DNA of 64,000 bases from the NCBI GenBank assembly GCA_959347315.1, contig OY365809.1:2893953-2957952 (forward strand), written 5' to 3'. Below are positions 54,494 through 64,000 of the stretch, piece after piece. This DNA comes from Bimastos eiseni. Its lineage: Eukaryota > Annelida > Clitellata > Crassiclitellata > Lumbricidae. Each line of letters opens with the position of its first letter. The first letter of the stretch is position 1. The notes under the pieces are model-generated. The model was not told the DNA's origin. It worked only from the letters and a program-made list of their open reading frames with translations, and ran no database searches. A program made the position numbers and the translations under genes.

Positions 54494-55409
54494 CCACTAC
54501 TATTCTCATAACGTGGCTATACCATAACATTCCAGTGGTTAGTTTCAGAACCTTCAAAGAACGTTCGTAATCCTAAAAGTCATTATTATTGTGGTAATCG
54601 TTAGAATAGGATCCCTCGAAATAAACGCAACGTTGTTTCTATTAAGCACAAAAATGTAGAAAATACGAATAAATTCAACGTAAAACCCTTCGAAACTAAA
54701 TCCAGCGAATTGTTTTCCTGAAAACAGATTAGATTCTGTTAGTTTAGATGCGTTTCCAAAGTCCTGCACTTATTGAATATGTTGTTTCGGTAACATATTT
54801 CAAAAGATCAGTCTTAACATATGTTTGGATATGATTAACCTCGCGATGTGTAAGTATGCAGTAACGGAGGTTGTAACTTGTTGGAAGCACTTTCCGTTAG
54901 GAAATATCTGTTAGGTTACTCTCCAGTGTGGATCCTACGGTGGGTGTTATTCTGTGGCTCGATTTTTATAAAACTCTTCTGGCACGAATTAATAGAAAAC
55001 GGATTATTATAGTATAGTAATGTCATTTCAGATCAGACCACGATATAAAACTCACCTCAGAGAGGCAGGCTTGCACACCTCTTTTAAGGATATTCACGAG
55101 CTTTATAATATTACAGTATTACTGTATTATAACAATTACATTATTACCCAGTCCCATCCTAAGCCAAAACCGGGAGAAGAAAAGAACGAATTTGAAGATG
55201 TTATATTTGAAGATTAAAGGAACAGATTGGACACAGGGTAAAATGAGAGAAAAGCTTAAGGAAACGATGATTTAATCCATACACACGTTCCAGCGAAAGA
55301 TTGAAACACAGAAACATACAGATATGTATGTAGCACCCTCACACGCACAAATGCATGCATACATACATACATGCAAGTGTATATTAAATACTGTGTGACA
55401 TGTTTGGAG
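54494..55409. repeat. Old repeats, no gene
   Basis: 54830-55080 matches 52740-53060. 55160-55200 (AAAACCGGGAGAAGAAAAGA) matches about 15474. A CATACATACATACATG tract is near 55356. The 65-codon frame at 55020 is probably chance. Confidence 0.4.
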
Positions 55410-55990
55410 AGTTCGCCTTGGATGAACTATTCAAACACTTAACCGGGCGAAGAAAAGACGATTGAATTACAGTGTCAAATCAACTTTAACACTTCAAGAT
55501 CGTGTGTTTTTGGAGTGCAATGTAATGGTATAAAGCACTGTATTGTAATGTGTTATTATGTAATGCAATGTTATGTAATTTAATGTGATGTTGTGTAGTG
55601 CAATGCTATGAAGCACCGTAATGCAATGTTATGTAATGCAATGTTATGAAGCACTCCAATGTAATGTATTGTTATGTAATGTAATGCAATGTTATATAAT
55701 GTTATGCAATGCAATGTATTGCAATGTATATAGTGTAATGTAATATAATGCTTTGTGTTGTGGTGTAGCATTTCACTACATTACATCACAAATCAGCGGC
55801 GCTCTCAACAGCATCTGTGTTTGGGCAAGGAGACAGGAAAGTCTTGAGACGTCTCCGGACTGGTATGGGTGAAGGGGCTAGTAATCTAGACGCGGCGACC
55901 GAACAACACAATATAGATATAAAGGCTTGGAGGACAATATATATATTGTCTGGGAAAAGAGTTTTGAAGGTGTCTATTATCATCATCTGC
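55410..55990. repeat. Family B repeat with AATGT-type pentamer tract, copy 2
   Basis: AACCGGGCGAAGAAAAGACG, a long AATGT/AATGC pentamer tract (about 55518-55765), TCAGCGGCGCTCTCAACAGC, and the right end TTTTGAAGGTGTCTATTATC at 55963-55982. Same order as 28960-29575. Confidence 0.6.
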
Positions 55991-56330
55991 ATATTGAAGT
56001 AAATTTACACTTTAATCAATTTCTGCTGGTTATCATTAATTACTAACTTCTATCGTACCAATGTCTCGTTGTTGCAATCGTAAATTTAGAAATTCGTCTC
56101 GTCATTATCTATCGTAGACGCTATATAAATGATCTGAAAGAGCCAATGCCCAATGCACAAGACATCAGAGTCAAAGCAGAATTATCTAATCATACAGAAG
56201 GTTACTTCACTGGGACAGAGAGACTTGGGTTTGACGCAGTGCCAGTCCATAACTTCATTGAAGGAGGAGGGCGATGTGTCAAGAAAATAAAACTTCTATT
56301 TCGACTTAAACTGGCTAATCATTAGTCGTT
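55991..56330. other. No gene
   Basis: ACGCTATATAAATGATCTGA at 56109 and a partial module head near 56240 (GCCAGTCCATAACTTC). Nothing else recognised. Confidence 0.3.
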
Positions 56331-56402
56331 TCAGTTTAACGACAGTGTGATTACAAAGATTATTGGGGTCGCCCTTCTGCTGTATCCAGGCGTGGGACTG
56401 GC
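56331..56402 (-). repeat. GCCAGTCCCAAGCC-type module, inverse
   Basis: TTTAACGACAGTGTGATTAC, GGGTCGCCCTTCTGC, TATCCAGGCGTGGGACTGGC. Confidence 0.75.
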
Positions 56403-56509
56403 ACTGTCGAAGTTCGAACAGTGCTGCATTTAATTGAATAATTCTTTCTCCCGTTAGGACCTACACATCTCCCGCAGAGAGAAAGGATGACAAAACAGTC
56501 GGATCCAGA

Positions 56510-56565
56510 GTTTTACGACCGTCTTTGACAACAATGCAGTCGACATAAATTTGTTTGGCATATTA
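56510..56565 (-). repeat. I/Nimb-like LINE 3'-tip fragment
   Basis: TTTTACGACCGTCTTTGACA and ACAATGCAGTCGAC resemble the inverse LINE terminus. Preceded by GATCCAGAG, as at 44340 (GATCCAGGA). Confidence 0.4.
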
Positions 56566-56583
56566 AATCACCTGGTAGTTTTT

Positions 56584-56656
56584 GCAGTTTAACGACACAG
56601 TGCGGCAACAAACACCATTGGCGTCGTCCTCCTCCTTTAGCCAGGCTTGGGACTGG
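56584..56656 (-). repeat. GCCAGTCCCAAGCC-type module, inverse
   Basis: GCAGTTTAACGACACAGTGC, CCATTGGCGTCGTCCTCCTC, CCAGGCTTGGGACTGGC. Confidence 0.8.
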
Positions 56657-56754
56657 CGCTGGCCGACTACTACCTGCGGAGGAGTTTGAGATTTGACTTT
56701 TATTACCAGTGATGGTGTTTAAGATTATATTTATAATGCTAAACGTGTCGGCTT

Positions 56755-57560
56755 AAAAGAGGTATTGAAGAGATCACTTCTAGAGTTTGGAAGTCATACG
56801 AAAAGATTGATGAGTGGAGAGGGGTGAATTCGAGGCAAGAGTTGGCAAACAATGCTTCTACTGTTGTGCAATAAGGAAAAGGTAAATTTGTCTATATTGG
56901 CAAGATCTGAGACTGTTGGGAAGAATTGTTCAATGTGTTTGGATATTCATTCTAGTTTTCCATTCTTTCTTAATGAGAGTTCTAAGCGAATTTGACCCCA
57001 CTAAGACGGAGAGACTTACAGTAGCGTAGCAATAGAAGTGGGTTTAGTTTATGTTAGCAAGGGAAGATAGGAAGCAAGTGATTATAGTCTGTATGAAACA
57101 AAATGCGGATTGGAGCTAATTGATTCTTTCGGTATTGTAGGTTATTTGTAAAACGGCGATAATGAGTTTGGCCTTGACTGGAATGTACATGTATGTTGGC
57201 AGGATCTAAGAAAATATCAGGAAGAATAATTATTAGTTCATCTTGACCTAAGCGTTTGGCACTTCCTAAGAGTTTGCTAAGCGTTGTTAATGAGAGGAGC
57301 AAGTTTTAAACCAACTAAGATGGAGACGCATAAAGTAGCGTAGAAATATAAGTGGGGTTAGTTTATCTTAGGAATGGAAGATAGGGAACAATATTTTGAT
57401 CATAGTACGACATAACTATCATCTGAGGCCCCGGTATATGAGATATGGCGAGTAAAAGTCCGCATGCGAAAATATATCATAATCGTAGACTTGACGAGTG
57501 GTCGGCGGCCTACTTGAAGAAATACAAATACTGCTACATGCAAGTTTCTTCTCCTCAGTG
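56755..57560. repeat. Repeat block, colinear with 43256-44050
   Basis: See the 43.3-kb block for shared landmarks. Here the AAGCGTTTGGCACTTCC and TAAAGTAGCGTAGAAATA part is present twice (about 57010-57060 and 57248-57365). Confidence 0.55.
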
Positions 57561-57639
57561 TAAGTTGAGGCACAACCAAAATATTCATAAAAATTGTGAT
57601 GAGCCTATTACGCTAAAAATTAAAAACACGACTTTCTTC

Positions 57640-58345
57640 AATATTCGAGACTAGGTACTCGGACTCGGTACTATTCACTCGTAATACTCGGTCCACGTAA
57701 CGATATTGACTCCCGGTTCATCTCTAGTAACATCGCCATCGTTGGTTCGTGAAGAGTGGCCACATGAATATACCACCATTGCTCTTGTCTTCTGTCACTA
57801 AGCCAGCACATATAAGTCATTCATTACGAAGATTCATATAGCGCCCCTTCAAGGCTGCTACTCAGGAGGGCTCCCGACCACGGCACTGCTGAAAAGAACA
57901 GTTTTGAGGCGAGTATGGAAAGAGTCCAATCCAGTGCTTAAGGACGCTGTACTTAACCTTTCCCGTCTACGGTCCTTCCAACGAAGCCTCTGATAAGGCA
58001 GCTCTCGGATGTTGTCCTGCGACTGTCATGTGATGTGACCCAATTAAAGTAGTTTCTGAATATTGGTACGGGTGAACAGTTCCTTTGTGTCACTTACTTA
58101 CGTCTGTTTGAACACCCGTTAGATGAATCTTACTCTCGCTATATAAATTAGCACCTCTAACGCTTCATGGAACATTTTCCATTTCAAGCTACGTGCATGC
58201 TCCACGAAGGTCAACATTAGGCGTACAATATCCGTTAAATATCCGTATATCCAATATCCGTAACAGTGTAAACATCTACTTACGTACTTGAGATGGAGTC
58301 TATTTATCATGTCACCCAACTACATCGTCAATTATTTAATGTAAT
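57640..58345 (-). mobile_element. RTE-tail composite repeat, uninterrupted copy
   Basis: Serves as the empty site for both hAT insertions: GACTGTCATGTGATGTGACC (58021) and TCAATTATTTAATGTAATAA (58329). Landmarks GTCTGTTTGAACACCCGTTA and CGCTATATAAATTAGCACCT match 3.65-4.2 kb. Repeat sequence continues to about 58700. Confidence 0.65.
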
Positions 58346-60001
58346 AAGTGATAACACAGGTCTGTGGGAACAACTATGAATTTTAATATCTGATTGAGAG
58401 AATCCAGTAATTGTGATTCTGCGGCAGAGTAAGAGCCCACGCTGCCAACTGATTCGCATAAAAAGAAATCAAAAGGTTGTGTTAGAGATTATTTTTGATC
58501 TGCCTCAATATTGACACTTTGGCCTTCCATAGCTTAGCTAATCGGTCTGAAAGATGGGGCTCGCTTTCTCTCTTAGATTAAAAATTATGTGCAGTAATGT
58601 TAGTACTGATAGGCCAGGCCTACTAATTGTTACGCCACCCCATGCAACTATGAAGTCTCAACCAACACAGGTTAGCGACATACAACTGCACTGAGTTTAA
58701 GATCCTAATACTACACGGAATTGCGTTAAACTCCAGCAACGCTATTGGGTATACATATAGTAATGTCAACATAAGCTACACGATTAGAAGTTTAAACTAT
58801 TGGGGAAAAGATCACCAAGTTAAAACACTGGAGACAGTTCACATTCCTCATCCATGATTCGATGGGTTTGACTGTAAAGTCAGCGAATTTTTACGCACTT
58901 TGGGGTCTTTCTTATCGAGCAAATGAACAAAGAGTATTTGGTTGGAAGAAAAAACAGCCTTTTCCCACGACAGCTGAATGTCGATCTTGGTCAAGTAAAT
59001 TCTTTACAGCTCACATGCTTAATTTAGTATAGAGTGATTGCTTGGAGGCAAAGCAAATGATTAAAGTCTTGTTTTAGCAGTGTGTTTAAAGTATAATTAT
59101 TATCATTGATTTAGCTTGTTTTATTAATTCCAAGAGTTTGGTTTAGGTTTACGATATAGTGTTAGCGTTTTTAGTTTCAGTAGAGATACGGATCCGGTTA
59201 AACATGAAGCCCCACAAGTCCAGATCACCGACTTATGCACATAATTGGGTGCCTACTGAGAGACTTGCCGATCGCATAGGTTCATTCAGTTGTTGAAGTA
59301 GAAAGAGTCTCAGAGACTTATCATAACACCTGAGTTGACGGCTACACTTTTCCATCACTCTTTCTGGCTGTCGATGTGGATTCCTTTAAATCTCACTCTT
59401 AAAGTCTGTCTCAATGAAATGGTAAAATTAACAAAATATTGAATGATAAAGAAAATGAAATAGATAAAAGACTGAATCCTAGAAATAGAGACCGACGGAA
59501 TTTCGTTATCTTTTCGGCCGAAACCAAAACGGCCATTCCGGTGGTGATTTTTTTTTCAATCTAAAATCAAAGCAGGGTTTCGGTCTGCCCCCAGATAGAG
59601 TACTGTATGGCCGAACGTTTGATAGAATGTAGACAGACGACGTCATTTACAGATGACACGTGATCTGCTGCAGTCAATCGGTGACCTGCAACCTCAGACC
59701 CTTCGTCACGTGGCTATCTTATCCTATCTTTAGATTGATATAGAGTTTCTCACATAATAACTATTCAGATTCGATCTCTACAAGGAAATCCTGGATAGAA
59801 AAAGCGCTGTCAATGAGCGACAAGCTATCGTTTCTGATTCGCCAAAGGAACATTGCCTATGTGTCGGTTAAGTTCCCAAAGTAGACTTAGTGATTGCCGG
59901 AATTCAATCAATTACAATCACTCCAAGCAATTGCTCCGCATTTCAATATCTAACTTAACCAAAGTTGATACAGTTCAACAGAATCCAGTGAAGCTCGGAC
60001 A
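58346..60001. other. Old repeats, no gene
   Basis: 58346-58700 continues the composite (colinear with 4741-5040). 59510-59590 has a GGCCGAAACCAAAACGGCC-like inverted stretch typical of MITE ends. Nothing coding recognised. Confidence 0.35.
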
Positions 60002-60760
60002 CTAAAGAAGAACGAATTGCACGCTCTTGGATCCGCTACCATTGTAAAGATGAATTTGGTTAAAATCACCTTCAGGGGCTCCCAACAGCAGTGGTTCTAC
60101 AATCACAGAGAGTTCATTACCGTCATGATGCCCGTGAACCAGTCTCCATACCGTCTTGGACTTATCCGGGTTTGGTATTGCGGCGTAGTCAGGTATCACG
60201 GTTACGGAATGACGTAGGAACGGCGACGAACCGCAAGTGGATTAGACCACCTTCTTGCGGGCGGCGTCTGGCATGTCCCTGTAGGTGCGGTGGGTGCCGC
60301 GGGTCACTATAGATCATCTCATTGAAGTCCGTGCGGACTGTGTTTCGGAAGTGACAGAGGTTTTCATATAGAAAGTCGTTGAGGACGAGGGACATGTTGA
60401 GGAGAATCGGCCACTTCCCAACGTCGAGACCTCGCGGAACCTCACGAAACCAATCCGGTGGTAGCGACGTTGTCCGGACAGGGTAGAGGCGTAGAGGGAA
60501 TGCCCGTTGATGTTAACCACGCCCACGCCCAAGATTCAGTGCAACTTGGGCCACTCGACGATGCGCAGCGAGTCTCTCTGCCAATACACGATCGATATGC
60601 AGTGTTCATAGTCGAGGACTTCGCTGGGATGGACTGGTTACCAGCGACACGTTTCTCGGTATCCGGTTGCCAATGGGTTCCCGAGAATCTCCGAGTGTTC
60701 AACTGATATAATGTTAATAATGCACAGAATTTACTCAATATCGCCAACATTTAACGCGTT
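60002..60760 (-). pseudogene. Unidentified GC-rich coding-like remnant
   Basis: Clearly richer in G+C than its flanks. Right to left, successive open segments in changing frames: DYEHCISIVYWQRDSLRIVE and ILGVGVVNINGHSLYASTLS (60640-60440), LVLNDFLYENLCHFRNTVRT (about 60395-60330), TYRDMPDAARKKVV (60285-60244), then IPDYAAIPNPDKSKTVWRLV through to VQFVLL with a stop at 60002. These look like pieces of one protein broken by at least two frameshifts and two stops. I do not recognise the family; a decayed host gene, a capsid-like gene of a large DNA element or an endogenised sequence are all possible. Confidence 0.4.
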
Positions 60761-61012
60761 TCCGCATTTCCAAACTCCCATTTTAAAGGGCCTTTCAACA
60801 ATCGAGATAACAGCAACATAATTTATAATATTCAATAAGTCGTGTCTGGTGACAACAGACACCATTCGTTTAAGGACCCAACCTAGGTGCACTTACAACT
60901 ACAATACGCGGTGAAGGCAGAAGCTTGTAACGGAGTAGGGCGACAATATTGCGTCAACAAGCGCAATCCCTTAAACACCCATTTTAAGCTTTTCTTTCAC
61001 CTTTCCAGCACT
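60761..61012. other. No gene
   Basis: Unclassified; a weak inverse-module trace at 60845. Confidence 0.3.
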
Positions 61013-61086
61013 GCCAACCCTAAGCCTATATAAAGGAGGAGGGCTACGCTAACGATGTTTTTTATGACACAGTGTCGTTCAACTGC
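61013..61086 (+). repeat. GCCAGTCCCAAGCC-type module
   Basis: Head GCCAACCCTAAGCC, AAAGGAGGAGGGCTACGCTA, end TGTCGTTCAACTGC. Confidence 0.75.
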
Positions 61087-61370
61087 AGCTAACCAGTATT
61101 TTGAGGTTTAATTGATAATGCAATAATGGCCAGCACTTTTTTATAGAGCGGAGGAGTACGACTGTATTTATGACAACGAACGTGACCGCAAAACACCCTT
61201 TTGACCATTATTTCCGATCTATATTAATGAAAACTCCGGCAAAGTTCTCACTCTAGTGGGTGTGTTCGGAACCAAGACAAATGAGAAGGGCTACGCTAAT
61301 GATCTTAGAAATCACATGCCATAGGATGGCATTAAAAACGTTAAACAGCCAGTTCTCGCGCTCTGACAGT

Positions 61371-61453
61371 GCCAATACCAGTCCTAAGCCCGAATAAGGG
61401 AGGAGGGCGACAACACTAATGATCTTTGTTATCACACAGTGTCTCTACACTGC
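61371..61453 (+). repeat. GCCAGTCCCAAGCC-type module
   Basis: Slightly longer than the others because of extra bases in the head (GCCAATACCAGTCCTAAGCC) and GACAACACTAATG. A partial copy lies just upstream (61285-61345). Confidence 0.7.
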
Positions 61454-61530
61454 AAACGCCTCCACTTATCACCAACGCTAATAAATCCTCAACAAACTGA
61501 TACATTCGTTATAAGCGCATAGTTAATATA

Positions 61531-61820
61531 AAACCAGCCAATCAAACCAGCCAATCAAACCAGCCAATCAAACCAGCCAATCAAACCAACCAATCAAACC
61601 AGCCACTTAAACCAGCCAATCAAACCAGCCAATCAAACCAGCCAATCAAACCAGCCAATCAAACCAGCCAATCAAACCAGCCAATCAAACCAGCCAATCA
61701 AACCAGCCAATCAAACCAGCCAATCAAACCAGCCAATCAAACCAGCCAATCAAACCAGCTAATCAAACCAGCCAATCAAACCAGCCAATCAAACCAGCCA
61801 ATCAAACCAGTCAATCAAAC
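61531..61820. repeat. 13-bp minisatellite, main array
   Basis: About 22 copies of CCAGCCAATCAAA with few substitutions. Confidence 0.97.
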
Positions 61821-61965
61821 GTTGGTTTGGTTCTACGCTTGTGCGTGGGCCAGCCATTGGCGACTCATATAGCTTACTCTGCGTTATTTTGTTAATTATT
61901 ATTCTAACAGACGTTGAAATGACAATGAATATCATGTCTAGTGCAGAGAGCGCCTCTAAGTAGAT

Positions 61966-62101
61966 TAATCAAGCAGCCAATCAAACGAGTCAATCAAACG
62001 AGTCAATCAAACCCGCCAATCAAACCAGCCAATCAAACCAGCCAATCAAACCAGCCAATCAAACCAGCCAATCAGACCAGCCAATCAAACCAGCCAATCA
62101 G
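61966..62101. repeat. 13-bp minisatellite, second array
   Basis: About 10 copies of the same unit, with CGAGTCAATCAAA variants at the left. The 145-bp spacer from the main array starts with GGTTTGGTTC. Confidence 0.95.
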
Positions 62102-63042
62102 TTTGTCAACCAACAAATTGGCCAGTCAATTGTAGCATATCATGCGAACATCGAAAAATGTGTTGCTGTAAAAAAGTTGTGCGCTGTAGACGACGTTTTT
62201 GAATTCCGTTGCACGACAAATAACCAGTCAATTAACTGCCTGAGCAATATTAATCGATATGACAATTGGCCGTACATGGTCCAGCGAAACCCACGTTACA
62301 GCTGTCGTGCCCCCCCCCCCATGGACCAATCTCCGTCGCATCGGGGCCCCTCTACACCTCCCTCTCAGGTCCTTTTCTTCCGGAGATTTCATTTTAATTT
62401 ATTAAGAAAACATCATCACTATCTATCTTATTATACTATAAAAAGAACATAAGTAACTAACAATTTATTTATTTTTATTTTCAACAGCTGACAGATAGAA
62501 TGGATGTTCAGAGTAGGCTATCTGGGCAAAGCTGCGCTGAAAAGGTTGAGCTATATTCTTATTTATGAAACTATTCTATCTATGGGATATCTTTATCCTA
62601 TATCGATATTTATATCATATCTATATTCCAATCTATAGGAACTATATTCCTATCGTCAAAAAAACTTTTGATCCACTCGACGGATTGTTCCCAAATTTTC
62701 CACGAAGAATTTCTACCACCCGAAACGAATATAGGGGGTTCGAGATCCCAAAAACTCACCCAATCTCCTATGATTTCACTCCTAAAGTGGCGAATCGAGC
62801 TTACTTAAACCCACGCCATTTACAAAACGTAGATCAATTAGAATGCGTGAGGTTGCAGTGTTTTGAAATAGCTGATATCTAGCTGGCTAAGGTAATATGA
62901 GTCGTCGACGGTTTCATAAATTGCGAGCGCTTCTCCTATAATGTTGTGCAACTACCATGGGGAAGCAATGCTTAACACATTACATAATTGTAAGGCTACC
63001 TTACATTATTTCGACCTGGACAACGCCGGGTCATTCAGCTAG
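62102..63042 (+). mobile_element. Region ending in a Helitron-like 3' terminus
   Basis: At the right edge, the hairpin GACCTGGACAACGCCGGGTC (63013-63032) is followed by ATTCAG and CTAG (63039-63042), then T. That is the hairpin-CTRR-T pattern of Helitrons. The body to the left has a C10 run (62310-62319) and a 105-codon frame (62565-62882) with no Rep/helicase motif, so any element is non-autonomous. The left end is not defined. Confidence 0.35.
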
Positions 63043-63145
63043 TATCGTATACTCCCAGGTTAAACGACACTATAAGTAAGTAAATCAGTTTGTACTTTAT
63101 TGAACCTTCTGCGAACGCTTTCCGGGGGTATCGGATAACGAATAG

Positions 63146-63490
<345 letters not shown>

Positions 63491-64000
63491 CTTGGGATGG
63501 GTACTGTCAGGGTGCAAACACACGTATTTCAGACGGATCTTGCAGAGCAATGGCATGATTGGCAAGTTATTTGTATGTCCATACATGAATATATATTCCG
63601 TTGATTGATACCGTTTCAGAGGTGTCTATGATCCGTGACTGACGTAGCCTTCTTCCGTCAATCTAGCTCCCATTGGAGCCATCTTAAGACGGAATTGATA
63701 ACTTAAGATTTTATTTCATAGCAGATAAACCTATCGACAAAAACATTCGTGTATATATAAATATCAAGCATTGACATAATGTAAGTAAGCAAGTAGGCCT
63801 TAATTGAGTAATTAAGTAAGTAGGTAAGTAAGTAAGTACGTACTTTAATGAATCGCTTCCAAAGGCACAGAAAAATCTTGCTTATTATAAGATGTAGTCG
63901 AACGATGTCGACACTTTGTGGCACAGCTAATCAAAACGAAGGTACACTTGTATACACCTAATGGCCAACATGATTCGACGTGGATTGGTGCCAATGACGC
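63491..64000. other. No gene; short repeats
   Basis: A hinge variant AGGTGTCTATGATC at 63621 and a TAAGTAAGTAGG-type tetramer tract at 63780-63842. Confidence 0.35.

Noticed and set aside
55580..55771. 63-codon His/Tyr/Leu frame
   Set aside because: Translation of the AATGC pentamer tract.
61531..62101. CRISPR-like regular repeats
   Set aside because: The unit is 13 bp and tandem without spacers, so it is a minisatellite.

Overview
The window is metazoan nuclear DNA from a repeat-rich intergenic region. It is AT-rich, has no operon logic, and is filled with several unrelated LINE families, hAT-type DNA elements, tRNA-derived SINEs, minisatellites and long microsatellites. The mixture of APE-type LINEs (I/Nimb-like, L2/CR1-like, RTE-like), an RLE-type LINE fragment, Helitron-like ends and a MULE-like gene fits a marine invertebrate or basal deuterostome. 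The sequence does not let me name the phylum. No complete host gene, rRNA, functional tRNA or CRISPR array was found.

Layout. 1-825: 5' part of a MULE/zinc-finger transposase-like gene on the minus strand, running off the left edge. 1.3-5.3 kb: a degraded RTE-like fragment and an RTE-tail composite interrupted by a hAT element with a perfect 8-bp target duplication. 5.1-7.6 kb: an L2/CR1-like LINE fragment nested inside another repeat (here 'family A'). 8.66-9.66 kb: a 1-kb non-autonomous hAT element. 10.4-12.1 kb: RTE-like ORF2 pieces around a 200-N gap whose two flanks are the same 165 bp. 13.0-18.2 kb: family A copies and diffuse old repeats. 18.97-20.2 kb: RLE-LINE C-terminus and a second L2-like 3' fragment. 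20.6-27.65 kb: a nearly intact 7-kb I/Nimb-like LINE (ORF1; ORF2 with endonuclease, reverse transcriptase and RNase H). 30.6-34.0 kb: a second, truncated and internally deleted copy in inverted orientation. 34-45 kb: SINEs, direct repeats, minisatellites and more LINE tails. 46.2-47.26 kb: RTE-like reverse transcriptase fragment. 47.8 kb: a 114-bp near-perfect palindrome. 48.66-48.92 kb: a hAT MITE. 49-60 kb: old repeats. 60.0-60.75 kb: an unidentified GC-rich coding-like remnant. 61.5-63.5 kb: a 13-bp minisatellite, a Helitron-like end and a long ACAG microsatellite.

How the parts relate. Most of the window is a layered insertion history, and several layers can be ordered because paralogous copies in the same window supply empty sites: hAT elements sit in RTE-tail composites, and the L2-like LINE sits in family A. 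Two short signals recur far above chance: the 10-mer AGGTGTCTAA (12 exact copies on both strands) and a roughly 75-bp module beginning GCCAGTCCCAAGCC whose end resembles the 3' tail of the I/Nimb-like LINE. The second suggests a SINE-like family using a LINE tail. Coordinates of repeat edges are by eye and usually good to about 10-30 bp, except where target duplications fix them.
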